Shown here one piece after another: positions 28,020-37,087 of a stretch of 64,000 nt of DNA (within the stretch, counting starts at the first letter, position 1; each line of letters opens with the position of its first letter). The stretch comes from an uncultured Butyricicoccus sp. Lineage in GTDB: Bacteria > Bacillota > Clostridia > Oscillospirales > Butyricicoccaceae. The position numbers were made by a program, and so were the translations under genes. The DNA lies in the NCBI GenBank assembly GCA_944376065.1, contig CALWBL010000002.1:1-64000 (forward strand), in the 5' to 3' direction. A model generated the notes under the pieces. The model did not search any database, was not told where the DNA came from, and worked only from the letters and a program-made list of their open reading frames with translations.

Positions 28020-28706
28020 TTATCTGGTAAATACGCCAGTTATCTCGCCTGATATTGTTATACTACCATCTTCACCATAGGTAAAAGTAACATCGCGTGA
28101 TATATCCTTTGCAGTGTTACCTGTTGCCTGAGCCACGCCACCATCAGCACCATCATCTAACATATACTCAAAAGATTTATCGTCCATTGGCAACAGCTCA
28201 AGTGTTCTGGTGCCATCTGTGAATATACCTTCCCAATCTGCTTTCATATCTACTGTTGGGTCATAAAGCTGGAAAGTTGAATAATCTTCTAATGTGTTTT
28301 CACCTTTATAATTATACTTTTGACCAGTTTTGCAGTCTACAGCGATTTGACCCAGCGCTTTATTATCTGATTTATTGGCGATTATAAATATATGATATGC
28401 ATTAGAGCCAATTTCAAGACGTGTTTTTCCATCTAAAATCAAATAATTTTCGGTATCAATAGTTTCAGCAACAATTCGTCGTGCATCTGAAACTGATAGT
28501 TCATTTGTAATAGGTTGCTCTGTGTTTTCATTAGGCTCAGCTATATCGCCAGAGCTTACAGAACTATTATTAATTTCAGACTGGACAGCTGACTTTGTTT
28601 CCGAGATAGAATTTTGCTCTGAACTATCTGGCTGAGTTTTTTTGCAAGCTGTCATTGAAATCACACAGGTCAGTGCAAGCAAAGCGGAAATCATAGATTT
28701 TTTCAT
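28020..28706 (-). CDS. Secreted lipoprotein of unknown function
   Basis: 228 aa from the ATG at 28706, chosen because AGGAGG lies 8-9 nt upstream and because it places a lipoprotein signal (MKKSMISALLALTCVISMTAC, lipobox MTAC) at the very N terminus. A Ser/Glu/Asn-rich linker (about 25-65) leads to a first small domain (about 67-125, with ARRIVAETIDTENY and VDCKTGQKYNY, similar in style to PepSY-like or YPEB units). A C-terminal beta-rich domain (about 130-228) follows. No family can be named with confidence. It precedes uppP by 13 bp. Confidence 0.8.
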   Translation of the reverse strand: MKKSMISALLALTCVISMTACKKTQPDSSEQNSISETKSAVQSEINNSSVSSGDIAEPNENTEQPITNELSVSDARRIVAETIDTENYLILDGKTRLEIGSNAYHIFIIANKSDNKALGQIAVDCKTGQKYNYKGENTLEDYSTFQLYDPTVDMKADWEGIFTDGTRTLELLPMDDKSFEYMLDDGADGGVAQATGNTAKDISRDVTFTYGEDGSITISGEITGVFTR

Positions 28707-28864
28707 TGCATTTTCCTCCTTATGTGTAGGCATAGCGATTTTAATATGCCAAAAACTTTTCAACAAATGTATCTGTTTACCTTATTTGTTCTTATGTTAT
28801 AATACATAAATTTTGATAAAAACGCAACTGAAAATTTATCCAAAACTAAAAACTGCATTATTTT

Positions 28865-30391
28865 TCATGATTTTTCATCGTTTGACACACTTGGAGCAGG
28901 CAAAGCCATAGGTTTATTCTCTGGCACAAAAAATGTAAACTCTATACCATTTTTTACATTTCTAGCGTCACATTTACCGCCTAAAACCTCAGCCGTTGCC
29001 TTTACAATGCTAAGTCCTACACCCGTACCGCCAAGCTCACGCGACCTTGCTTTGTCTGTTCTATAAAACTTTTCCCATAACTTAGGTATTTCACTTTCTG
29101 GCAAGCCTTCACCTTCATTAAACACGCTTATTTGCACACCATCTATATATTTATATGCGGATAAAACTATTTTTCCACCTTCTGGAGTATATCTTATCGC
29201 ATTGCTTAGATAATTGTTAACCACCTGCTCTATCATTCCATAATCACTGTAAATAACAAGTCCGCTTTTAATGGTTTCTATCACTTGATTTTTGGCATCG
29301 GATAAAACAGTAGCTTTGCTTGTGGCTGTATTTATAAGCTCATCTATATCTATTTCGCTTATATTTATATTTTCGCCGCCCAGTTCTAGTTTTGATAGGC
29401 TTAAAAGCTGCATAACCATTTTGTTCATCCGTCTTGCTTCATCAACTATGGTCGAGCAGTAATAATCCCTATCTTCCTGACTTTCCGCTATGCCTTCCTG
29501 TAATCCTTCGGCATAGCCTTGAATAAGTGCGATTGGAGTTTTAAGCTCATGCGATACATTTACAATAAATTCCTGACGCATATTATCTATTTTTTCTTTT
29601 TGTTTAATTTCATGTTCAAGCCTTACATTTGTGCTTTTTAGCTGCGCTATTGTTTGCTCTAGATGTTCTGAAAGCCTATTTATTGAAAGACCAAGCCTTC
29701 CAATTTCATCCTTTACAGGACCATCATATTTTTTTGAAAAATCCATTTGGGACATAGCATTTGCAACTTCACCAATTGCAATAAGCGGATTTGTAAAATG
29801 CCTTGCAATTATAAATGCTAAAACAATACAAATAATAAGCGTTAAACCACCTGAAACACCTAAAAACAGCATATTAAAGGTTGAGTTTTGCTCCATATAG
29901 GCAAAAGGTATTCTTGCTATTAAATAATTTCCTGTGTTGTCCAAAACACCAACTAAACACAAAAACTCCTCTGCACGAACTTTGTCATATACATTTACAA
30001 AGTCAAGACCTATGGTTTGTATTTTTTGCTTATCGGCTGTATTTACAGCATTTTCTGCAATTTTAAGACCATAAAACAGCGTTTCACCTGTTTTTTCTAT
30101 GCCTGTAAGCTGTTCGTTCATGGTTGAATCATACATTACAGTGCCATTTTTTGAAATTACTGACACTCTTACGCCTTCTGTATCTTCTTTATAGATAATC
30201 TCACTTATAAATTCCTCATCACCTTGTTTATTTGCCTTGCACAGCTCTGTGTAAATATCCTTGAGTGCCATCTCGCGCTGCCAAAGATAATAATTATCAT
30301 AAAAAGTAAGGCTTATAACGCTTAAAATGCCAACAAAAGCTATTGCTATGGCACATATAGCGGCAAAAAACTTTATTTTTATAGATTTCAT
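28865..30391 (-). CDS. Sensor histidine kinase
   Basis: 508 aa membrane kinase, partner of the OmpR-type regulator two genes upstream. TM1 (about 8-30), an extracytoplasmic sensor (about 31-170), TM2 (about 172-195), HAMP (about 196-248), HisKA with phospho-acceptor His in NVSHELKTPIALIQG, then HATPase_c with N box NYLSNAIRYTPEGG, G1 NEGEGLP and G2 GGTGVGLSI. The C-terminal Asn/Asp/Ser tail is short. Residues in the sensor domain give no ligand clue. A YbjN-like gene and a hairpin separate it from the regulator gene. Confidence 0.93.
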   Translation of the reverse strand: MKSIKIKFFAAICAIAIAFVGILSVISLTFYDNYYLWQREMALKDIYTELCKANKQGDEEFISEIIYKEDTEGVRVSVISKNGTVMYDSTMNEQLTGIEKTGETLFYGLKIAENAVNTADKQKIQTIGLDFVNVYDKVRAEEFLCLVGVLDNTGNYLIARIPFAYMEQNSTFNMLFLGVSGGLTLIICIVLAFIIARHFTNPLIAIGEVANAMSQMDFSKKYDGPVKDEIGRLGLSINRLSEHLEQTIAQLKSTNVRLEHEIKQKEKIDNMRQEFIVNVSHELKTPIALIQGYAEGLQEGIAESQEDRDYYCSTIVDEARRMNKMVMQLLSLSKLELGGENINISEIDIDELINTATSKATVLSDAKNQVIETIKSGLVIYSDYGMIEQVVNNYLSNAIRYTPEGGKIVLSAYKYIDGVQISVFNEGEGLPESEIPKLWEKFYRTDKARSRELGGTGVGLSIVKATAEVLGGKCDARNVKNGIEFTFFVPENKPMALPAPSVSNDEKS

Positions 30392-30407
30392 TCTGCACCT
30401 CTAAAAA

Positions 30408-30443
30408 TAAAGGACGATTTTTTTAATAAAACCGTCCCTTTAA
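30408..30443 (-). terminator. Attenuator-like hairpin between YbjN-like gene and kinase
   Basis: Minus-strand AAAGGGACGGTTTT / AAAATCGTCCTTT stem with mismatches and a T-rich tail, in the 57-bp gap before the kinase start. It could lower kinase expression relative to the regulator. Confidence 0.6.
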
Positions 30444-30448
30444 TAATT

Positions 30449-30916
30449 TTATTCATCCTCATCAGAACTTATTTCAGAAAATGCTTCTTGTGGTGATTTA
30501 CCACCATATATTATTGAAAACACCCCTGGAATATATTTATCAAACATATTAAACCCGACATAAGTCAGTCTAATAACTGTCATATCAGCTAAACCATAAT
30601 CTTCCTCAAATGCGGCAACAGCTTTATAACTCAGCTCTCCATCTATAAAATCCATTTGAAAATTTCCAAGCAGCAGTTCGTAATTTACCATTGTTATATA
30701 TTCACTTACTTCTTTACGCATTTTTTCTGGAATATTCATCGGAAGAATTGTTGTAAATAAAGCTGTTTTAGAGTTGACTATTCTTGCAATAAATCTAACA
30801 TCTGATGTTACGTCTATATTCATAGAAAATCTTATAAGCTGATATTCTGGTTCATATGCAAAGTTTAATTCTTCTTCTTCATAAACCCGCTTTATGGACT
30901 CAATATTAAATGACAT
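30449..30916 (-). CDS. YbjN-domain protein
   Basis: 155 aa, soluble, acidic, with the alpha/beta pattern of the YbjN family (similar to type III secretion chaperone-like folds): an N-terminal helix, strands around YQLIRFSMNID and RFIARIVNSKTALFTTILP, helix PEKMRKEVSEYITMVN, then LGNFQMDFIDGELSYK. The C-terminal tail is Ser/Glu/Asp-rich. Family function is unclear; in E. coli YbjN influences motility and stress. GGGGAAGAG precedes the ATG. It sits between the response regulator and its kinase, all on one strand, so a role in that signalling system is plausible but unproven. Confidence 0.75.
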   Translation of the reverse strand: MSFNIESIKRVYEEEELNFAYEPEYQLIRFSMNIDVTSDVRFIARIVNSKTALFTTILPMNIPEKMRKEVSEYITMVNYELLLGNFQMDFIDGELSYKAVAAFEEDYGLADMTVIRLTYVGFNMFDKYIPGVFSIIYGGKSPQEAFSEISSDEDE

Positions 30917-30960
30917 TTTGAGCTCTTCCCCCTTTGATGCTAATTATATCATAAAAAGGC

Positions 30961-31635
30961 TTACACCTCAAATCTATAACCATAGCCACGAACAGTTTCG
31001 ATTTTACCACCATATTCTCCGAGTTTTGCTCTTAATTTTTTTATATGCGTATCAACTGTGCGAAGGTCACCAAAATAATCATAACCCCAAACAGCGTTTA
31101 AAATTTTCTCACGTGAAAGAGCTATGCCCCTATTATTTTTAAAATAAATCATAAGTTCATATTCTTTTGGTGTAAGACCTATATCTTTACCATTTACACG
31201 GACTTCATGCCTAATTTCATCAATATCAAGTTCACCGAATTTATTTGTATTATCATCTTTTTTCCCCGCTCTAAGCAATAGATTTTTCACCCTTGCACAT
31301 AAAACAAGTGGGGAAAATGGTTTTGTCACATAATCATCTGCACCGCTTTGCAAACCATGAAGTTGGTCAAGCTCCTCTGCCCTTGCTGTAAGCATCATAA
31401 CAGGCATTTTCGCTGTAAGCTCTTGCTCCCTTATATAACGCAGCACAGAAAAACCATCTTTTTCGGGCATCATAACATCTAAAATAGCAAGTTCAATTTC
31501 TCCATGCTGCTCAATAAGCCTTATTGCCTCCTCGCCGTTTGATGCCTCAAGCATTGTATGTCCATCACGCTTTAAAAAATCCGCTACTAATCTACGTATT
31601 CTAACCTCATCATCTGCAATTAAAATAACAGACAT
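30961..31635 (-). CDS. OmpR/PhoB-family response regulator
   Basis: 224 aa. The receiver domain (1-120) has the acidic pair (ADDE), phospho-acceptor Asp in LAILDVMMPEKDG, the T switch in MLTARAEE and Lys in VTKPFSP. The winged-helix DNA-binding domain (about 128-224) ends with the standard DLRTVDTHIKKLRAKLGE and VRGYGYRFEV. AAAGGGG lies about 7 nt before the ATG. It heads the unit regulator, YbjN-like protein, kinase. Confidence 0.95.
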   Translation of the reverse strand: MSVILIADDEVRIRRLVADFLKRDGHTMLEASNGEEAIRLIEQHGEIELAILDVMMPEKDGFSVLRYIREQELTAKMPVMMLTARAEELDQLHGLQSGADDYVTKPFSPLVLCARVKNLLLRAGKKDDNTNKFGELDIDEIRHEVRVNGKDIGLTPKEYELMIYFKNNRGIALSREKILNAVWGYDYFGDLRTVDTHIKKLRAKLGEYGGKIETVRGYGYRFEV

Positions 31636-31765
31636 ATTTATCCCCTTTCAAAATATTTATTTCAACCATAATACAATTTTTGAATTTATACATGAAGTAT
31701 AACCCAGTATTTTGAACATTTGGTGAACATATCGCAGAAAAACAATGTACATTATTGAGTTTTGC

Positions 31766-31805
31766 AAAAAAATATCTCCTAACAGAACTAAATCCATTAA
31801 GAGAT
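31766..31805 (-). terminator. Terminator after the LCP gene
   Basis: Ten-pair stem ATCTCTTAAT / GTTAGGAGAT (two G-U pairs) followed by ATTTTTT on the minus strand. Confidence 0.72.
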
Positions 31806-31814
31806 ATAAATTAT

Positions 31815-32777
31815 TTAGTTATTTGCACCATATAAATAATCATTTATTGTTTGTGCTGCTCTATCAAGATTATATACAATATATTCATCTTGACTTCCGC
31901 CATAATTCCATTGACCATCTTCTGGTACACGATAATGCTCTATTTGTGGTATTCCATGCATTAAAACGCCCTTTGCAAGTGCAATCATTTCTGTTTTTGT
32001 AAGAGAAGTTGTCACATAGGGCATAAGTTTTGGAATAATGCTTATTAGCTCTGGCAAAGATTTGCTTTTTATAGTTTCAAACATTGCATTTAAAACTATG
32101 CCTTGTCGCTCCACTCTGCCCCAGTCATCACCTGTCCCGCCTTTTCTTATTCTCGCATAAGTCATAGCTTGTACACCGTTTAGATGCTGATAACCTGATT
32201 GTTCAATTAGTATTGGCTCTAAGCCATAAGATTCATAATATTCAGTTATATACTTATTTGCCTCTTTTTGTTCTGCCTGCGAAACGTCTATATAAACTCC
32301 ACCTATTTCCTCTATAAGGTTTGCCATTTGAACAAAGTTTACCTCTGCATAATCGGTTATATCAAGGTCAAAAGTCTCATTTATAGTTTTTATAGCGAGT
32401 TTTGCCCCACCAAAACTATAAGCGTGACATAATTTTTGAGTTCCATGTCCATCTACTTCCACTTTGCTGTCACGCATAAGCGATACAAGTTTTATTGTTC
32501 CATTATCGGCATCGACCGACATAACCATCATGGAGTCCGAACGTATAGGCTCACCATCTGAACGTGTATCAACACCAAAAAGAGCTATATTTGTAACGCC
32601 AGACTCTGGTTTTATATTTACTGACAAATCCTCATTTGATAAAGCATCTAAAGAGCTATCATGTGTGTATGAAAAAAATGTATTATATACAAATTTACCA
32701 CCAAAAAACAAACCTGCTATTATAACAGCCAAAAGTGTCCATCGCCTTAAAATGCGAAAAAATCTGCGAAATGACAT
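31815..32777 (-). CDS. LytR-CpsA-Psr (LCP) family cell-wall polymer ligase
   Basis: LCP proteins transfer glycopolymers such as teichoic acids or capsule from lipid carrier to peptidoglycan. 320 aa from the start at 32777, which has GGAGG just upstream; a longer in-frame start would run into a terminator hairpin. A basic N terminus and one TM (about 13-32) anchor the domain outside. Core motifs are FGVDTRSDGEPIRSDSMMVM, SLMRDSKV, GVQAMTYARIRKGGTGDDWGR and RQGIVLNAM. Conserved Arg and Asp residues of the pyrophosphate pocket are present. Confidence 0.92.
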   Translation of the reverse strand: MSFRRFFRILRRWTLLAVIIAGLFFGGKFVYNTFFSYTHDSSLDALSNEDLSVNIKPESGVTNIALFGVDTRSDGEPIRSDSMMVMSVDADNGTIKLVSLMRDSKVEVDGHGTQKLCHAYSFGGAKLAIKTINETFDLDITDYAEVNFVQMANLIEEIGGVYIDVSQAEQKEANKYITEYYESYGLEPILIEQSGYQHLNGVQAMTYARIRKGGTGDDWGRVERQGIVLNAMFETIKSKSLPELISIIPKLMPYVTTSLTKTEMIALAKGVLMHGIPQIEHYRVPEDGQWNYGGSQDEYIVYNLDRAAQTINDYLYGANN

Positions 32778-32813
32778 AATTCCTCCAAAACTGACAGTTT
32801 TTAAAAATACATA

Positions 32814-32846
32814 AAGTCGCACAAGCAAACCCATAACTTGTGCGAC
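32814..32846. terminator. Terminator hairpin downstream of pyk
   Basis: GTCGCACAAG / CTTGTGCGAC 10-bp stem in the gap between LCP and pyk. The T run is stronger on the plus strand; on the minus strand the tail is TTTATGTATTTTTA. Confidence 0.65.
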
Positions 32847-32944
32847 CTTTTTTCATTGCAACAATATTCTATCACAACATTTTAGAATTTTCAAAATAAA
32901 TTGTGAATTTTTTGTTTTGAAGTTGCATCATTTAAGAGTAATAA

Positions 32945-34408
32945 TTACTCCTCCATAGCGATGTTGATTGACTCCTCAGTTACCTTCATAGCTCTCATGG
33001 TATTTGTATAGCTAACATGACCTACTGGCATACCTGCTGTAATGATAATTGTGTCATCAGCCTTAACATCAGCATTTTCCACCGCTGCATGCAGAGCCTG
33101 AACATAAAGAGCAGAGCCGCTTTCTGGACGCTTAACCATGCAAGGAATAATTCCCCAAGACATAGTTAGGCGGTTATAAGTTTTTTCGCTCGGAGTTGCA
33201 CCAACGATAATCTTACCTGGACGATGACAGGAAACCGCACGAGCAGTAGAACCAGACTCTGTAAATGCAACAATACACTTTGCGCCAAGGTCTGCAGCAG
33301 TTGTACAAACAGCGTGAGAAATTGCATTTGTTGTAGCGTCGCCGCCAAGATGCATGTCCATAAACTCTGGACGAGTGATACGGCGGCGGTCGTAGTGAAT
33401 GTTTGATTCAGCGCTTTGAGCGATACTGCTCATAGTTGCAACAGTTTCGACTGGATACTTACCCACAGATGTCTCACCAGACAGCATAATAGCACTTGTG
33501 CCGTCATATACAGCGTTAGCAACATCGGAAACCTCTGCACGGGTTGGTCGAGGATTCTTAGCCATGCTCTCAAGCATCTGAGTTGCAGTTACAACTCGAC
33601 GACCGCGCGAGATACACTTCTTAATCAGATTCTTCTGAATAGCTGGCAGTTCTTCAAAAGGAACTTCTACGCCAAGGTCACCACGAGCTACCATGATACC
33701 ATTTACCTCGTCAAGAATCTCATCAATATTGTTTACGCCTTCCATATTTTCAATCTTTGCAATGATTTCAATATCTTCACAGCCCTGCTCCTTTAGGATA
33801 GCCTTTAGTTCACGCATATCCTGTGCAGAGCGGCAGAAAGATGCTGCGATAAAATCAATGCCCTGAGAGCAACCAAAAATAACATCTGAACGGTCTTTTT
33901 CTGAGATATAAGGCATGTTCAGTTTGATGCCTGGAACATTTATAGACTTACGGTTAGACAGTGGACCGCCGTTAAGTGCACGACAGATAATTTCAGTGCC
34001 TTCAACGTTCTCAACTTCAAATGCGATAAGACCGTCATCAATTAGAATAACAGTGCCTTTTTTAACGTCATTTGGCAGACCCTCATAGCTTATAGAAACG
34101 ATTGTGTTGTCGCCTTCAATATCACGAGTGGTCAGTGTAAACTGCTGACCTTCAACTATCTCAATTTTACCATCTTTATATGTTTTTGTACGGATTTCTG
34201 GACCTTTAGTGTCCAGCATAAGACCTACTGGTTTACCAAGCTCCTTACGAACAGCCTTAACCTGGTCCATACGCAGCTTATGCTCCTCATGAGAACCGTG
34301 GCTGAAGTTGAAACGTGCAACATTCATGCCAGCGATGACCATATTTTTCAGCACATCACCTTCATCGGTTGCAGGGCCTAGTGTACAAATAATTTTTGTT
34401 CTTCTCAT
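32945..34408 (-). CDS. pyk: Pyruvate kinase
   Basis: Catalyses ADP + phosphoenolpyruvate to ATP + pyruvate in glycolysis. 487 aa, lacking the extra C-terminal PEP-utiliser-like domain of Bacillus Pyk. Motifs: RRTKIICTLGPATD at the N terminus, NFSHGSHEEH, IAKIENMEGVNNIDEI with the catalytic Lys, MVARGDLGVEVP, and SGETSVGKYPVETVATM. The C-terminal domain (about 360-480) is regular. The minus-strand coding fits the leading strand left of the origin. No partner glycolytic genes lie nearby. Confidence 0.96.
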   Translation of the reverse strand: MRRTKIICTLGPATDEGDVLKNMVIAGMNVARFNFSHGSHEEHKLRMDQVKAVRKELGKPVGLMLDTKGPEIRTKTYKDGKIEIVEGQQFTLTTRDIEGDNTIVSISYEGLPNDVKKGTVILIDDGLIAFEVENVEGTEIICRALNGGPLSNRKSINVPGIKLNMPYISEKDRSDVIFGCSQGIDFIAASFCRSAQDMRELKAILKEQGCEDIEIIAKIENMEGVNNIDEILDEVNGIMVARGDLGVEVPFEELPAIQKNLIKKCISRGRRVVTATQMLESMAKNPRPTRAEVSDVANAVYDGTSAIMLSGETSVGKYPVETVATMSSIAQSAESNIHYDRRRITRPEFMDMHLGGDATTNAISHAVCTTAADLGAKCIVAFTESGSTARAVSCHRPGKIIVGATPSEKTYNRLTMSWGIIPCMVKRPESGSALYVQALHAAVENADVKADDTIIITAGMPVGHVSYTNTMRAMKVTEESINIAMEE

Positions 34409-34784
34409 TGGTACTTTACCTCATTTCATTTGACATATAAAATTGTACATTTTGCTGTACTATTTTACTCATCTACCTATATACCATTCTGTTTTTTATT
34501 GTACATCATTGTTATATGTTTGACAACACTATGTTTTAAACTCAGTAATATAAACAACATTTTCATTATTTTGGCACAAAACCAGTTTTTAATCGTGCAA
34601 TATTTATTGCATTTTGACAATATACACTTGTAAAAAACCAAAAAATCGTTTATAATATCACTAAAATATAATAAAAAATTCTAAAGAAAAACACTATTGA
34701 ATTTATATAAATACAACATTTCAACTGTTTTGCTTTTCAGTTTTTACTTGTATTTTTTACATTTACAAATGGAGGGGTTTTTCA
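34409..34784 (+). promoter_or_regulatory. Divergent pyk/nucleotidyltransferase gap with promoter at 34628
   Basis: 376 bp of AT-rich DNA between two divergent genes. The best signal is plus-strand TTGTAA (34628-34633), 17 bp, TATAAT (34651-34656), about 130 bp before the nucleotidyltransferase gene. A TTGACA at 34614 is too far from the -10 box. No RNA or ORF was convincing. Confidence 0.55.
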
Positions 34785-35699
34785 ATGAAAGTTTCACCCG
34801 CGTTAGTTGTGATGGCTGCTGGAATGGGTTCTCGATATGGCGGCTTAAAGCAAATTGACCCGCTTGGACCAAATGGTCAAATAATTCTTGATTATTCCAT
34901 ATATGATGCTTATAAAGCTGGTTTTTCTCGTGTTATCTTTGTAATTAAGCCGGAGCTTAAACAGGCTTTTGAGGATAAAATCGGTGCAAAAGCCCGCAAA
35001 TATATGCAGGTTGATTACGCTTTCCAAACTCTTGACAATTTACCAGATGGGCTTACCCCACCAGAAGGCAGAGCAAAACCCCTTGGCACAGCTCATGCGG
35101 TTTATTGCGCTGGAAGTTTGCTTGATGTTCCATTTGCTGTTATAAATGCTGATGATTTTTATGGCTCTGATGCATTTAAGCGTATATATGATTTCCTAAG
35201 CACTACTAGTGATGATGAAAAATATCGTTACTGCATGGTAGGCTATAAGGTGGAAAATACACTAACAGAAAATGGAACTGTCTCCCGCGGGGTGTGCACC
35301 TCAGACAATAGCGGTTTTCTTTCATCAATCATTGAAAGAACGGCCATTAAGCGAGATGAAAATGGCATTATTCGCTTTTCTCAGGACGATGAAAGCGGTA
35401 TAATTGAACAAGGTACACCTGTTTCTATGAATATGTGGGGATTTACCCCTTCTTTTGCAAAGGAGCTAAAAAATATGCTCTTTGACTTCTTTGAAAATAC
35501 CCTGCCTAAAAATCCAGAAAAAGCAGAATTTTATCTTCCATATGCGGTCGATACCCTAATTCATAACGGCAAGGCAACCGCTAAACTGCTTACAACTGAC
35601 TCCCGCTGGTTTGGGGTTACATATCGTGAAGATAAGCCATCTGTTCAGAAAGCTCTAAGCGATATGACAAATGCAGGTGAATATCCAGAAAACCTATAA
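34785..35699 (+). CDS. Sugar-phosphate nucleotidyltransferase family protein
   Basis: 304 aa with a Rossmann-like NTP-transferase domain. The N-terminal signature VVMAAGMGSRYGGLKQIDP (nucleotide loop and Lys) is followed by ILDYSIYDAYKAG, GTAHAVYCA and the metal-binding VINADDFYG. The second half has the usual NTP-transferase elements. Substrate (for example glucose-1-phosphate or choline phosphate) is undetermined. GGAGGGG lies 8-9 nt before the ATG. A small unknown gene follows after 15 bp. Confidence 0.85.
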   Translation: MKVSPALVVMAAGMGSRYGGLKQIDPLGPNGQIILDYSIYDAYKAGFSRVIFVIKPELKQAFEDKIGAKARKYMQVDYAFQTLDNLPDGLTPPEGRAKPLGTAHAVYCAGSLLDVPFAVINADDFYGSDAFKRIYDFLSTTSDDEKYRYCMVGYKVENTLTENGTVSRGVCTSDNSGFLSSIIERTAIKRDENGIIRFSQDDESGIIEQGTPVSMNMWGFTPSFAKELKNMLFDFFENTLPKNPEKAEFYLPYAVDTLIHNGKATAKLLTTDSRWFGVTYREDKPSVQKALSDMTNAGEYPENL

Positions 35700-35714
35700 A
35701 CAAGGAGAAATTTT

Positions 35715-36236
35715 ATGATTACAGATTTTTCCGAGCGTTTTATGGATATAGTAAATCAAATTGAGTTCAATTTACCAGATGCTTTTGAAAAAAAACGCAT
35801 AGTCGATTATCATGGTCGTATTGCTGCACTTTCTGCAAGTTATGCTATTAGTGAAGAAAAAAAGTGGCTTGGTATAATGCCAACAGGCAGAAGTACACAT
35901 TGTCATGAATTTAGGCTTGTTTATGCTGTTAAAAGCCTAACAAATAACGAACTTATAGACTGGTGGGACTTTCTCTGTAATCAGCAAAAAACACTAATTC
36001 CAGTTGATGACTTTCATGAGTTTTCACTTGTCAGCCTTATACTAGTATGTGGCGAAGTTGATGAAGATATAATACGCAATATAAAAAAACTGGATAATCA
36101 AATAAATTATAATAAATCTGGTGAAAGCGGCTGGTCAACTGCACAAATGGTCGCGATGGACTTGGAAAAACACAAAATATATATAAGCAAAACTGGCGAT
36201 ATGCTCCGCAGTAGCTTGAAAAATATTAAATTTTAA
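35715..36236 (+). CDS. Conserved-looking hypothetical protein
   Basis: 173 aa, soluble, mixed alpha/beta with no signal peptide or TM. A well-formed RBS (AAGGAG, 8 nt upstream) and 15-bp spacing after the nucleotidyltransferase gene indicate a real cotranscribed gene. Features include several Trp residues (KKWLGIMP, IDWWDFLCNQ and SGWSTAQM) and His-rich STHCHEFRLVY. I do not recognise the family. Confidence 0.72.
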   Translation: MITDFSERFMDIVNQIEFNLPDAFEKKRIVDYHGRIAALSASYAISEEKKWLGIMPTGRSTHCHEFRLVYAVKSLTNNELIDWWDFLCNQQKTLIPVDDFHEFSLVSLILVCGEVDEDIIRNIKKLDNQINYNKSGESGWSTAQMVAMDLEKHKIYISKTGDMLRSSLKNIKF

Positions 36237-36412
36237 AAAGACAAAACTTTGCCTTATTTTGACTTTTTAAAATATCTTGCATTTTTTTCTTATTTATGTT
36301 AGTATGAGATGTATGTATATATTTCGTTGATAAATATTTAGAAACCTGCCTTTCAGTATGCAAAACTGTAATTGGCATAATATTTTTATAAAGAAGCGGA
36401 GGTTTGAAGTTC

Positions 36413-36649
36413 ATGGATACCGTTCATATCGCATTGAGCGTAATCGAAGTTCTAGCTTGTCTGTTCCTGATTGTGACTGTCCTTTTACAGGAAGGCACTT
36501 CTCAAGGTCTTTCCGGCTCTATTTCTGGCGGTGCAGAAACATTCTTTGGTTCTAAAAAAGCTCATGGTATGCAGTCAACCCTAAATCGTATTACTGGCGT
36601 TGTAGCTATTGTGTTCGTTGTTGTCGCTGTTGCTCTGAACCTTTTATAA
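36413..36649 (+). CDS. secG: Preprotein translocase subunit SecG
   Basis: 78-aa membrane component of the SecYEG channel. Two TM helices (about 3-25 and 53-76) flank the conserved loop LLQEGTSQGLSGSISGGAET and FFGSKKAHG. The ATG at 36413 is preferred to a TTG at 36404 because GGAGG ends 10 nt before the ATG but only 1 nt before the TTG. A second small two-helix membrane protein starts 1 bp after its stop. Confidence 0.94.
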   Translation: MDTVHIALSVIEVLACLFLIVTVLLQEGTSQGLSGSISGGAETFFGSKKAHGMQSTLNRITGVVAIVFVVVAVALNLL

Positions 36650-36650
36650 T

Positions 36651-36872
36651 ATGGCTGGCTTACAACGTATAATCCTGATACTATTCGCTGTTTTTGCTAT
36701 ACTCACTGCCTTTTTTCAGCTAAGAAGCTCTATGAAAAGCGGTAAAGCACAAACCGGTGAAGCATCTGAAAACGATGTGCAAAATATGAGCAAATATGCT
36801 CGCATATTTGCGGTTTTGTCTGCAATAAGCCTCGTTTTATGCATTGTAATCGGTGCAGTTTCACGCACATAA
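36651..36872 (+). CDS. Small two-TM membrane protein downstream of secG
   Basis: 73 aa with TM1 (about 4-24), a polar middle (SSMKSGKAQTGEASENDVQN) and TM2 (about 48-69), so the topology is like SecG but the conserved SecG loop is missing. It has no clear RBS; with 1 bp between the secG stop and its ATG, translation is probably coupled. A strong terminator follows directly. No family recognised. It could be an accessory translocase factor or an unrelated small membrane protein. Confidence 0.68.
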   Translation: MAGLQRIILILFAVFAILTAFFQLRSSMKSGKAQTGEASENDVQNMSKYARIFAVLSAISLVLCIVIGAVSRT

Positions 36873-36903
36873 AAAAATCCGCCCAGTCGGGCGGATTTTT
36901 TAT
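36871..36903. terminator. Bidirectional terminator, secG operon and minus-strand RNA
   Basis: AAAAAATCCGCCC-AGTC-GGGCGGATTTTTT, 13-bp perfect stem with A/T tails on both sides, serving the secG operon from the left and the structured RNA from the right. Confidence 0.92.
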
Positions 36904-37082
36904 TAACAGCAACGCTATATCTTTTGGGGGAGTAAGGGTACTAAAAAGGGGGGATTATAATCCGTTGCTGTTATGGCAGATTGTGATCTGTATATCACAT
37001 TTTAATCTGTATCGAATATGATTGGCAATATATTCGATAGGAATAGTTGGAACTCAGGTAAATGGTTCTGAATTCACTTCCC
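36872..37082 (-). ncRNA. Candidate structured small RNA, about 210 nt
   Basis: Predicted transcript starting near 37081 and ending at the terminator at 36871-36903. In transcript order it holds hairpin 1 (37068-37075 with 37050-37057, 8 bp with a U-G pair that would be an A-C mismatch on the other strand) and hairpin 2 (37030-37038 with 37011-37019, 9 bp). Two mutually exclusive small stems at 36977-36999 follow. Hairpin 4 (36963-36973 with 36904-36914, 11 bp) has a pyrimidine-rich loop containing CCCCCC and CUCCCCC. No tmRNA, 6S, RNase P or SRP signature is present, and no ORF fits. C-rich loops resemble sRNAs that pair with Shine-Dalgarno sequences; that role is inferred. Confidence 0.72.
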
Positions 37083-37087
37083 ATTAT

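Noticed and set aside
31089..31104. parS-like TCACGTGA core in the response regulator gene
   Set aside because: Only 13 of 16 parS positions match and it lies inside a conserved coding motif.
36872..37082. tmRNA or 6S RNA identity for the structured RNA
   Set aside because: No tag reading frame or tRNA-like ends for tmRNA, and no single long bulged hairpin as in 6S RNA.
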